Assembly (NCBI RefSeq): GCF_011043545.1
Contig: NZ_JAAKGP010000003.1
Span: forward strand, 62,001 to 126,000
Length of the DNA stretch: 64,000 nt
Direction of reading: 5' to 3'
DNA from: Rhodobacter sp. SGA-6-6
GTDB taxonomy: Bacteria > Pseudomonadota > Alphaproteobacteria > Rhodobacterales > Rhodobacteraceae
Positions 44,976-52,937 of the stretch are shown piece by piece. The notes under the pieces are model-generated. The model did not search any database. It was not told where the DNA came from and worked only from the letters and a program-made list of their open reading frames with translations. The position numbers and the translations under genes were made by a program. The stretch's first letter is position 1. Each line of letters starts with the position of its first letter.

Positions 44976-46010
44976 TTACACTCCCGCCTTCCCCCGCCGC
45001 CGGCGGTGGCCGATCTGGCTGGGCGGGCAGCCGAAGCGGGCACGGAAGGCCTTGGACAGGTGCGAGACGGTGCCGAAGCCGGTCGCCACGGCGATCTCGG
45101 GCAGGCCCATCTCGGTGGTGCTGAGCAGGTTGCGCGCCTGGTCCAGCCGCAGCTTGCGGTAATAGGCGGCCGGGCTCATCCCCAGGCTGTGGACGAAGAG
45201 CCGCTCGATATGGCGGCGGGAATAGCCGGCGGCGGTGGCCAGCTCGTCCATCGACAGGGTGTCCTCCAGATGGTCGGTCATCAGCCGGACGATGGCGATC
45301 AGCGCCGGGTTGCGGCTGTAGGCCACCGCGCCGATGGAACTGCGCTGCGACCTTTCGGTGCCGATCATCACATGGCGCAGGCACATCTCCGACACCGCGG
45401 TGGCGAAGGCGGCGCCGTGGTCGCGGGCGATCATCGACAGGATCATGTCGGTGGCCGCCGCGCCGCCGCCGCAGGTGATCACCCGGTCGTCGACCTCGAA
45501 CTGGTGCGGGGTGGGTTGCAGGTCGGGGAAGCGCTCGACGAAGGCGGGCTGGTTCTCCCAATGCAGGGTGAAGCGGCCCGAGGTCAGCAGCCCCGCCCGC
45601 GCCAGCGCCAGCGCCCCGGTGCAGAGCCCGCCGACCATGCCGCCGAATCGGTGGTGGCGGCTGACGGCGGCGACCACTCCGGCGGCGCAGGGGGCGTCGA
45701 TGTCGTTGCCGGCGCAGACGAACAGCGCCACGTCGCGGCCGACCTCCTCCAGCGCGGCGTCGACGACGACGCAGACGCCGCTGGAACTGGCGACCGGGCC
45801 GCCGTCGGCGGACCAGACCGTCCATTGGTAAAGCGGCTGCTGCGACAACTGGTTGGCGATGCGCAGGGTGTCGATGGCCGAGCTGAAGGCCAGGATGGTG
45901 AAGCCCGGCACCAAGAGGAAGGCATAGCGCCGGGTCGGCCCGGGTGCGGCCAGCGGGAAATGCGCCGCCCCGCGCGGCACCAAGGTCTGCTGTGTGGAGG
46001 AATTGCCCAT
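44976..46010 (-). CDS. GlxA family AraC-type transcriptional regulator
   Basis: 344 residues from the ATG at 46010. An N-terminal DJ-1/PfpI-like amidotransferase-fold domain (about 28-195: YAFLLVPGFTILAFSSAIDTLRIANQL, GGLCTGALALARAGLL with the nucleophile-elbow Cys) and a C-terminal AraC helix-turn-helix pair (DTLSMDELATAAGYSRRHIERLFVHSLGMSPAAYYRKLRL, PEIAVATGFGTVSHLSKAFRARFG). Relatives such as GbdR, CdhR and ArgR control use of quaternary amines and amino acids. Divergent partner absent; the minus-strand catabolic genes upstream are possible targets. Confidence 0.92.
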   Translation of the reverse strand: MGNSSTQQTLVPRGAAHFPLAAPGPTRRYAFLLVPGFTILAFSSAIDTLRIANQLSQQPLYQWTVWSADGGPVASSSGVCVVVDAALEEVGRDVALFVCAGNDIDAPCAAGVVAAVSRHHRFGGMVGGLCTGALALARAGLLTSGRFTLHWENQPAFVERFPDLQPTPHQFEVDDRVITCGGGAAATDMILSMIARDHGAAFATAVSEMCLRHVMIGTERSQRSSIGAVAYSRNPALIAIVRLMTDHLEDTLSMDELATAAGYSRRHIERLFVHSLGMSPAAYYRKLRLDQARNLLSTTEMGLPEIAVATGFGTVSHLSKAFRARFGCPPSQIGHRRRRGKAGV

Positions 46011-46154
46011 CGTCCCGCGCCCCGCCGGGGCCGGCCGGCCCCGGTCCACTGGTATCGCCTGCCGCAGCCCGGTCAAGCGGATTGCGGCGGACGGGGAGCC
46101 GCCCTCGGGGGCATCGAGCCCCCTCGGCCGGCGCTGCCGCGGACGGCGGAGGCG

Positions 46155-47393
46155 TCAGTCCTTCCCGGCCGGGGCGCCGCCCTCGAAGCGGTTGCCGTGG
46201 CGGTAGTCGCAGGGCGCCTCCTGCATCTGCAGGTGCAGGCCGCTGCCGGTATAGGGATGCGCGCGGGCGAGGTCCTCGTCGAAGTCAATGCCGAGGCCGG
46301 GGCCTTCCGGCGGCAGGACATGGCCATCCTCCCACGTGATCGTGTTGCGGATCAGCTTCAGGTGGAAGGCGCCGCCGGTCTGGATGGTCTCGACGATCAG
46401 CAGGTTCGGGATCGACACGCCGAGGTGGATGTTCGCCGCCCATTCCACCGGCCCGGCGTAGAGATGCGGCGCCATCTCGGCGTTGAAGATCTCGGCGATG
46501 GCGGCAAGCTTGCGCCCCTCCATGATGCCGCCGAGCCGGCCGAGCGCCGGTTGCAGGATCTTCACCCCGCCCGCGCGCAGCAGCATCCCGAATTCGGTCT
46601 TGGTGGTCAGCCTTTCGCCAGTGGCGAGCGGGATGCGGACATGCCGCGCCACCTCGGCGAATTCCAGCAGGTTGTCCGGCGGGATCGGCTCCTCATACCA
46701 GAGCGGGTTGTAGGGCTCCAACTCGCGCCCCAGCCGGATCGCGCCGGGGGTGGAGAACTGGCCGTGGGTGCCGAAGAGGAGGTCGGCGCGGTCGCCCACG
46801 GCCGCGCGGATCGTCTTGCAGAAGGCGACCGAGCGGGAGATGTCGGACAAGGCCGGCTCGTGCCCGCCGCGGATGGTATAGGGGCCGGCGGGATCGAACT
46901 TCACCGCGGTGAAGCCCTGCGCCACCGCCTTGACCGCGGCCTCGGCCTGCCAGTCGGGATTGACCCAGAACTCGGCATGGTCCTGCCCCTCCTCGGGGTA
47001 GAGGTAAGTGTAGCTGCGCAGGCCGTCGTTCATCCGCCCGCCGATCAGCGCCCAGACCGGGCGGTTGCGTGCCTTGCCGAGAATGTCCCAGCAGGCGATC
47101 TCCAGCCCCGCGAAGGCGCCCATCACCGTCAGGTCGGGCCTTTGGGTGAAGCCCGAGGAATAGACCCGGCGATACATCAGCTCGATGTTTTCCGGGCTCT
47201 CGCCCTGCATGTGGCGCTGGAACACGTCCTCGATGACCGCCTTCATCGCCTCCGGCCCGACGGTGGAGGCGTAGCATTCGCCGTAGCCCACGATGCCGTC
47301 GTCGGTGGTGATCTTCGGGAAGATCCAGTAGCGCCCGCCCCAGCCCGGGGCCGGCGGGGCGACGACGAAGATTTCGAGGTCCTTGAGTTTCAT
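46155..47393 (-). CDS. mandelate racemase/muconate-lactonizing enzyme family dehydratase
   Basis: 412 residues, enolase superfamily. The N-terminal capping domain begins MKLKDLEIFVVAPPAPGWGGRYW. The barrel carries AVKFDPAGPY (general-base Lys position), metal-ligand acids at EEPIPPDN and ATGERLTTKTEF, and a late His in MAPHLYAGPVEW, the acid-sugar dehydratase pattern of the mandelate racemase subgroup. Galactonate, gluconate or hydroxyproline-type acids are possible substrates; sequence alone does not choose. The C-terminal 20 residues are specific to this subfamily. The start is next to a Family A half-element. Confidence 0.85.
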   Translation of the reverse strand: MKLKDLEIFVVAPPAPGWGGRYWIFPKITTDDGIVGYGECYASTVGPEAMKAVIEDVFQRHMQGESPENIELMYRRVYSSGFTQRPDLTVMGAFAGLEIACWDILGKARNRPVWALIGGRMNDGLRSYTYLYPEEGQDHAEFWVNPDWQAEAAVKAVAQGFTAVKFDPAGPYTIRGGHEPALSDISRSVAFCKTIRAAVGDRADLLFGTHGQFSTPGAIRLGRELEPYNPLWYEEPIPPDNLLEFAEVARHVRIPLATGERLTTKTEFGMLLRAGGVKILQPALGRLGGIMEGRKLAAIAEIFNAEMAPHLYAGPVEWAANIHLGVSIPNLLIVETIQTGGAFHLKLIRNTITWEDGHVLPPEGPGLGIDFDEDLARAHPYTGSGLHLQMQEAPCDYRHGNRFEGGAPAGKD

Positions 47394-47417
47394 GCCGCGC
47401 TCTCCTTGGCTGGCCGC

Positions 47418-47470
47418 GGCCGGGGGTTTTGCACCCCCGGACCCCCGCAGGATATTTGCATCCAGAAAGA
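47418..47470 (-). repeat. Family A half-element upstream of the enolase-superfamily gene
   Basis: Hairpin CCGGGGGT-N5-ACCCCCGG (47420-47440), ACCCCC, then GCAGGATATTT followed by GCATCCAGAAAGAG and no returning arm. The inner arm CCAGAAAGAGG is also that of the complete copy at 54933, so this is a half of the same subtype. It lies 27 bp upstream of the start codon at 47393. Confidence 0.6.
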
Positions 47471-47531
47471 GGCTAGGGCCGGAGGGAAAGCGGGGCAGGG
47501 CGGTTTGCGACGGGGAAGCGCCGCAAACGGC

Positions 47532-48245
47532 CTATGCCGGCAGGCGGGACAGGATTTCGGCGATCAGGCGGGCGGTGTCTTGCGGTGCGGCGAAGAAGGG
47601 GGAATGCGAGGTCGGCAGGGCGAAGCGGTTCTCCCGCGGGACGGAGAGCGCCATCTGCGCCTGATAGGAGGGCGGGATGGTGCGGTCCTCGGTGCAGGCG
47701 ATGTAGAAGCGGGGCAAGTCCTGCGAGTTCCGCGTCAGCGTCAGCGGGGTTTCCTGCGGCGCGACCGGCTCGGGGCACAGCAGGCGGGCGGCGACAGCGC
47801 GGTCCTCCGCCGGGCAGTCGTGGTAGAGCAGGTCCTCGGCGTGTTCGGAGGCGATGGTGAAATGGCTGCGGCCGGGCGAGAGGCGGATCGCCGGGGCCAG
47901 CGGCTGGCTGGGGCCGGCGCGGCGCATCTCGGCCAGCGATTTGCCGGAGGCCGGAGCATAGGCGCAGAGGTAGGCCAGGCCCCTGAGGCGCGACGGGTCC
48001 GCCTCGGCCGCGGCAGTGATGGCGTAGCCGCCGGCGGAATGGCCGACCAGAAGGGTGGGGCCGGTGAGGACGGCGAGGATGGCCTCGGCATAGTCCTGCA
48101 GCGCGGGTGCGGCGGCGGGGTTCGACCCGTGGCCGGGCAGGTCGATGGCGCGGGCCGCGATGCCGAGCGCCTCCAGTTCCGGCAGAACCCGGTGCCAGCA
48201 CCAGGCGCCGTGGCAGGAGCCGTGGACCAGCAGCACCTCAGCCAT
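47532..48245 (-). CDS. alpha/beta hydrolase (salicylate esterase-like)
   Basis: 237 residues. HGSCHGAWCWHRVLPELEALG (oxyanion loop), LPGHGSNP, nucleophile elbow GHSAGG (Ser near 70), acid residue in CTEDRTIPPSYQ, and catalytic His in LPTSHSPFFAAPQ. The pattern resembles plant SABP2/MES-like esterases and EstC of bacteria. It starts 8 bp inside the end of the next upstream gene, so the two hydrolases are in one operon. Substrate unknown. Confidence 0.85.
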   Translation of the reverse strand: MAEVLLVHGSCHGAWCWHRVLPELEALGIAARAIDLPGHGSNPAAAPALQDYAEAILAVLTGPTLLVGHSAGGYAITAAAEADPSRLRGLAYLCAYAPASGKSLAEMRRAGPSQPLAPAIRLSPGRSHFTIASEHAEDLLYHDCPAEDRAVAARLLCPEPVAPQETPLTLTRNSQDLPRFYIACTEDRTIPPSYQAQMALSVPRENRFALPTSHSPFFAAPQDTARLIAEILSRLPA

Positions 48246-49023
48246 GGCCGATGTCCTGCAGGAAGCCCGCGAGGATTTCGGCGTATTCCGCGGGTTTCTC
48301 CGCCATCGGCAGGTGGCCGGCGCCGCGGATCAGATGGAAGCGGGCGCCGGGGATCAGGTCGGCGGTCTCGCGCACCAGGTCGGGCGGGGTGGAACCGTCG
48401 TTGGCCCCGGCGATCGCCAGTGTCGGCAGGCGCAGGGTGGCGGTGGTCTCGTAGAAGTCCGTGCCGGCGATGGCGGCGGCGCAGCCGATCCAGCCCTGCG
48501 GGTCGGTGTCCAGGAACCCTTGCCGCAGCGCGGGCAGCGCCGGGTTGTCGCGCCAGCTGCGGCCGAGCCAGCGCTCCATGGTGGCATCGGCCAGCGGCTC
48601 CAGCCCCTGTTCGCGGACCAGGGCGATGCGGTCCTGCCATTGCGCGGCGGTTCCGATGCGGGCGGCGGTGTTCGACAGCACCAGCCCGCGCACCAGGTCC
48701 AGCCGCTTCACCGCCAGCCCCTGCGCGATCATGCCGCCGAGCGAGACGCCGGCGACCACGGTTTCGGTCAGGCCGAAATGCTCGATCAGCCGTTCGACAT
48801 CGCGGACCAGCGCGCCCATGGCATAGGGGGCGGGAGGGACGTCGCTTTGCCCATGGCCGCGCAGGTCCAGCCGCAGGATGCGGTGGCGGGGCAGGCGGGC
48901 GGCCACGCCGTTCCAGAGCGACAGCGAGGTGCCGAGGGCGTGGACCAGCACCAGCGCCGGCGCGCCGGGCGGGCCTTCCAGAAGGGCGTTCAGGCGCAGG
49001 TCGGGCAGGAAGACGGGGGGCAT
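48238..49023 (-). CDS. alpha/beta hydrolase, 3-oxoadipate enol-lactonase-like
   Basis: 261 residues from the ATG at 49023. HALGTSLSLWNGVAARLPRH, LDLRGHGQSDVPP, nucleophile GVSLGGMIAQGLA, acid in IAGANDGSTPPDL and His in GAGHLPMAEKPAEY. The whole pattern is that of PcaD, which opens 3-oxoadipate enol-lactone in the beta-ketoadipate pathway. No other pca gene is nearby, so the name is not assigned. Overlaps the following hydrolase gene. Confidence 0.82.
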   Translation of the reverse strand: MPPVFLPDLRLNALLEGPPGAPALVLVHALGTSLSLWNGVAARLPRHRILRLDLRGHGQSDVPPAPYAMGALVRDVERLIEHFGLTETVVAGVSLGGMIAQGLAVKRLDLVRGLVLSNTAARIGTAAQWQDRIALVREQGLEPLADATMERWLGRSWRDNPALPALRQGFLDTDPQGWIGCAAAIAGTDFYETTATLRLPTLAIAGANDGSTPPDLVRETADLIPGARFHLIRGAGHLPMAEKPAEYAEILAGFLQDIGHG

Positions 49024-49087
49024 GTGCGAAACCTGTAAGCGAGGTCCGGGCAGAAGTGGGGATTTCGGCCCGGAATGTTCGTTTCCT

Positions 49088-50038
49088 TCAACCGAAGCGG
49101 GCCAGCGTCTCGGCGAAAAGGCCGGGATCGACATTGCCGCCGGAGAGAACGCAGATCACGGTATCGCCCAGATCGGGGGCGAAAAGGGCTGCCGCCAGCG
49201 CCACCGCGCCGCCGGGCTCCGCCACCACGCGCAGATGGGTGAAGGCCAGTGCCACCGCTTGCAGCGCCTGTTCGTCGGTCACCGCCAGCCCCGGACCGGC
49301 CAGCCCCTGCAGCACCGGCAGGGTCAGCTTGCCCGGGGAAGGCGTCAGGATCGCGTCGCAGACCGAGCCGGTGGTGGCCGGGTTCCGCAGCGCCTCGCCG
49401 GCGGCCAGCGAGCGGGCCATGTCGTCGAAGCCGACCGGCTCCACCGTCCGCACCCGCAGCCCGGGAGCCTTCGCCGCCAGCGCCACCGCGACCCCGGTGG
49501 ACAGCCCGCCGCCACCGCAGGGGACCAGCACATCGGCGCGGTCCACCCCGGCCTGATCCGCGATCTCCAGCCCGACCGTGCCCTGCCCGGCGATCACCTC
49601 CGGGTGGTCGAAGGGCGGCACCAGCGTGAGCCCGCGCTTCTCGGACAGCCGGGCGGCCAGCGCGTCGCGGTCCTCGGTGGCGCGGTCGTAGAGCACCACT
49701 TCGGCGCCATAGGCGCGGGTATTGGCGATCTTCACCGCGGGGGCGTCCGAGGGCATCAGGATCACCGCCGGCACCCCATGCGCCGCGGCCGCGAAGGCCA
49801 CGCCCTGCGCATGGTTGCCGGAGGACATCGCCAGCACCCCCGCCCCCGGCGGCAGGGCGGAGACCGCGGCCCATCCGCCGCGGGCCTTGAAGCTGCCGGT
49901 CACCTGCAGGCACTCCGCCTTCACCAGCACCCGCCGCCCGGCCAGCCGGTCGAGGAGCGGCGCGTACAGCAGCGGCGTCCTGCGGACATGGCCTTCCATC
50001 CGGGCGGCGGCGGCCTTGATCGCGGCAAGGGTGGTCAT
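49088..50038 (-). CDS. threonine/serine dehydratase family PLP enzyme
   Basis: 316 residues, fold type II PLP. Cofactor lysine in SFKARGG (near 50), SSGNHAQGVAFAAA, the phosphate-binding GGGGLSTG, and a Ser/Gly near the end (VLSGGNVDP). It lacks the ACT regulatory domain of IlvA, so it is a catabolic threonine dehydratase, a serine racemase or a hydroxyaspartate ammonia-lyase. Its ATG overlaps the stop of the upstream hydrolase gene by 4 bp. Confidence 0.85.
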   Translation of the reverse strand: MTTLAAIKAAAARMEGHVRRTPLLYAPLLDRLAGRRVLVKAECLQVTGSFKARGGWAAVSALPPGAGVLAMSSGNHAQGVAFAAAAHGVPAVILMPSDAPAVKIANTRAYGAEVVLYDRATEDRDALAARLSEKRGLTLVPPFDHPEVIAGQGTVGLEIADQAGVDRADVLVPCGGGGLSTGVAVALAAKAPGLRVRTVEPVGFDDMARSLAAGEALRNPATTGSVCDAILTPSPGKLTLPVLQGLAGPGLAVTDEQALQAVALAFTHLRVVAEPGGAVALAAALFAPDLGDTVICVLSGGNVDPGLFAETLARFG

Positions 50039-50865
50039 CGCATCGTCTCCAGCCAGCGGCGGATCGCGTCCGCCGCTTCGGGTTCGTCAAGGAAGGGGAC
50101 ATGGCCGCGGCCGGGCACCGAAGCAAAGACCATGTCGGGGCGGCGGGCCTGCATCTCCGCCGCCACCTCCGATGACAGCAGGTCCGAGTTGGCGCCGCGG
50201 ATCAGCGCCAGGGGAAGCCCGGCGCAGGCATCGAACATCGGCCAGAGGTCCACCGGAGGCCCCTCGAAGGCGGCGTGGAAGGCCTCGCGCAGGGCGGGGT
50301 CGTAGCGCAGCCGCAGGCCCTCCGGCGTTTCCTCGTAGAAATGCGTCACCTCCTCCAGCCAGCGGCTTGCGGGCACGCCCGTAAACCCCGCCATCGACTT
50401 CGGCATCTTCGCCGCCATCTCGGCCAGCGTCTTCGCGGCCGGGCTGCGGCCGACGTAATCCTTGATCCGCTCCAGCCCCGGGCGGTGGATCACCGGGCCG
50501 ACATCGTTCAGGCACAGCCCCAGCAGCCGGTCCTTCGCCACCGCGGCGAGGAACATCCCGATCAGCCCGCCGCGCGAGGTGCCGAGGATGGCGGCCTGCC
50601 GCACCCCCAGATGGTCCAGCAGCGCCAGTGCATCCTTCGCCTCCACCGGCACGGTATAGGTGGCGGCGCCGGTGCGGTCGCTGTCGCCGCGGCCGCGGTA
50701 GTCCATGCGGATCACCCGGCGCCCCGCCAGCGCGGGCAGGGCATAGTCGAAATCCGCCATGGTCCGGGTCAGGCCGCAAAGGCACAGCACCGGCACCCCT
50801 TCGCCTTCGTCGCGATAGGCCAGCCGCGCCCCGTCGGGCGCGGTGAAATGGCTTGCGCCCTGCAT
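50035..50865 (-). CDS. alpha/beta hydrolase
   Basis: 276 residues from the ATG at 50865. HGG-type oxyanion region is replaced by VLCLCGLTRTMADFDYALPAL; then MDYRGRGDSD, nucleophile elbow GTSRGGLIG, acid in LIRGANSDLLSSE, and His in GRGHVPFLDEPEA. It is the first gene of a two-gene unit with the PLP ammonia-lyase (4-bp overlap). Three alpha/beta hydrolases, a lyase and an enolase-type enzyme on one strand suggest breakdown of an ester or lactone compound. Confidence 0.84.
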   Translation of the reverse strand: MQGASHFTAPDGARLAYRDEGEGVPVLCLCGLTRTMADFDYALPALAGRRVIRMDYRGRGDSDRTGAATYTVPVEAKDALALLDHLGVRQAAILGTSRGGLIGMFLAAVAKDRLLGLCLNDVGPVIHRPGLERIKDYVGRSPAAKTLAEMAAKMPKSMAGFTGVPASRWLEEVTHFYEETPEGLRLRYDPALREAFHAAFEGPPVDLWPMFDACAGLPLALIRGANSDLLSSEVAAEMQARRPDMVFASVPGRGHVPFLDEPEAADAIRRWLETMR

Positions 50866-51018
50866 GATTGCCCCCCTTGATCTGCCGCCGGATGCTGCAC
50901 GGGCGGGCGGCGGAAGGCAACCGCCCGGGCCGCGATTTCCGCCCGCGACAAAGGCGGCGCTTGCCCGGGGGCGGCTTGGGCCGTAAACCCGCCCGGCGCA
51001 ACAGGACAAGGCAAGCCC

Positions 51019-52803
51019 ATGGCCCGCAAGCCCGTGACGACCGAGGATCGCCCCGCCTCCCGCAGCGTGGGCGCGCTGCGCGGCCTTGCCCCCTTCCTGC
51101 GACCCTACCGGGCGATGACCATCGGCGCGGGGCTGGCGCTGACGCTGACCGCCACCGTCAGCCTGATCCTGCCCCTTGCCGTGCGCCGGGTGGTGGACGG
51201 ATTCCAGAGCGCCGATGTCGGCCTGCTGGACGATTATTTCGCGGCCTTCCTGGCCATCGCCGCGCTGCTGGCCCTGGGCACCGGGCTGCGCTACTGGTTG
51301 GTCACACGCCTCGGCGAATATGTCGTGGCCGACATCCGCCGGGCGGTTTTCGACAAGGTGATGGGCATGAGCCCGGCCTTCTTCGAGAAGATCATGACCG
51401 GCGAGATCCTCAGCCGGATCACCACCGACACCACGCTGATCCTGTCGGTGATCGGCTCCTCGGTCTCGGTCGCGCTACGCAACCTGCTGATGCTGGTCGG
51501 CGGCATGGTCCTGCTGGTGCTGACCTCGGCCAAGCTGTCGGGGCTGGTGCTGCTGATCGTGCCGGCGGTGGTGGTGCCCATCGTCATCCTCGGCCGGCGG
51601 CTGAGGAACCTCAGCCGCGAGAACCAGGACTGGATCGCCGCCTCCTCCGGCTCGGCTTCCGAGGCGCTGACGGCGGTGCAGGCGGTGCAGGCCTTCACGC
51701 ACGAGCCGCAGACCCGCGCCGCCTTCGCCGAGGTCACCGAGCGCAGCCTTTCCTCGGCCAATCGCCGCATCTCCACCCGGGCGGTGATGACGGTGATCGT
51801 GATCTTTCTGGTCTTCGCCGGCATCGTCGGCGTGTTGTGGATCGGCGCCCGCGACGTGCGGACCGGGGCGATGAGCGTGGGCGAGCTGATCCAGTTCGTC
51901 ATCTATGCGGTGATGGTGGCGGGGTCGGTGGGCGCACTGTCGGAAATCTGGGGCGAGCTGATGCGGGCGGCCGGTGCGACCGAGCGTCTGGTGGAGCTGC
52001 TGCACACCGAAGACACGGTGCGGGACCCTGCGGCGCCCAAGGCGCTGCCGCGGCCGGTGCGGGGCGAGATCGCCTTCCGCGACGTGACCTTCCACTACCC
52101 GGCCCGACCCGGCGTCTCGGCTCTGAACGGGGTGTCGCTGGTGGTGCAGCCCGGCGAGACCGTGGCGCTGGTCGGCCCCTCGGGTGCGGGCAAGACCACG
52201 ATCCTGCAACTGCTGCTGCGCCACTACGACCCGCAGCAGGGGCAGGTCACGCTGGACGGCATCGACCTGCGCGACATGGCCCGCGACGACTTCCGCCGCG
52301 CCTTGGCGCTGGTGCCGCAGGACCCGGTGATCTTCGCCGCTTCCGCCCGCGACAACATCCGTTTCGGTCGCCCGGAGGCGAGCGATGCCGAGGTGGAGGC
52401 CGCCGCCCGCGCCGCCGCCGCGCACGACTTCCTGTCGGCGCTGCCGGAGGGCTACGACACACCCCTCGGCGAGCGCGGGGTGATGCTGTCGGGCGGCCAG
52501 CGCCAGCGGGTGGCCATCGCCCGGGCGATCCTGCGCGATGCGCCGGTGCTGCTTCTGGACGAGGCCACTTCGGCGCTGGATGCCGAATCCGAACGCGCGG
52601 TGCAGGCGGCGGTGGAAGCGATGGCCGAGGGCCGCACCACGCTGGTGGTGGCGCATCGGCTGGCGACGGTGAAGCGCGCCGACCGGATCGTGGTCTTCGA
52701 CGGCGGGAAGATCGTGGCGCAGGGCCGCCACGACGACCTGGTGGCCGAGGGCGGACTCTACGCCCGGCTGGCGAAGCTGCAGTTCACCGAAGGCGCGGGC
52801 TGA
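51019..52803 (+). CDS. ABC exporter, fused membrane and ATPase domains (MsbA-like)
   Basis: 594 residues. Six transmembrane helices in the first 310 residues (type IV exporter), then the ATPase: Walker A GPSGAGKTT, Q-loop ALVPQDPVIF, signature LSGGQRQRVAIARA, Walker B VLLLDEAT, and H-loop VVAHRLATV. It works as a homodimer. Rhodobacterales members are labelled lipid A or multidrug exporters; the substrate is not known. Divergent from the hydrolase gene by 153 bp. Confidence 0.93.
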   Translation: MARKPVTTEDRPASRSVGALRGLAPFLRPYRAMTIGAGLALTLTATVSLILPLAVRRVVDGFQSADVGLLDDYFAAFLAIAALLALGTGLRYWLVTRLGEYVVADIRRAVFDKVMGMSPAFFEKIMTGEILSRITTDTTLILSVIGSSVSVALRNLLMLVGGMVLLVLTSAKLSGLVLLIVPAVVVPIVILGRRLRNLSRENQDWIAASSGSASEALTAVQAVQAFTHEPQTRAAFAEVTERSLSSANRRISTRAVMTVIVIFLVFAGIVGVLWIGARDVRTGAMSVGELIQFVIYAVMVAGSVGALSEIWGELMRAAGATERLVELLHTEDTVRDPAAPKALPRPVRGEIAFRDVTFHYPARPGVSALNGVSLVVQPGETVALVGPSGAGKTTILQLLLRHYDPQQGQVTLDGIDLRDMARDDFRRALALVPQDPVIFAASARDNIRFGRPEASDAEVEAAARAAAAHDFLSALPEGYDTPLGERGVMLSGGQRQRVAIARAILRDAPVLLLDEATSALDAESERAVQAAVEAMAEGRTTLVVAHRLATVKRADRIVVFDGGKIVAQGRHDDLVAEGGLYARLAKLQFTEGAG

Positions 52804-52937
52804 CCGCCCCTCGGCGGTCCGCGCAAAGGACGTTGCGTCCGCAGGCTGCGAAAACGGTTGGCAAAACCGGCCATCCTGCCCATCTTCGCTGAAGGACGTC
52901 CCCGGAGGAGAAGAGGGGCGGCAAGGGGGAGAGGACA

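Noticed and set aside
48238-49023. Firm call of pcaD
   Set aside because: Sequence is PcaD-like but no other beta-ketoadipate gene is nearby, and the alpha/beta hydrolase fold alone does not define the substrate.
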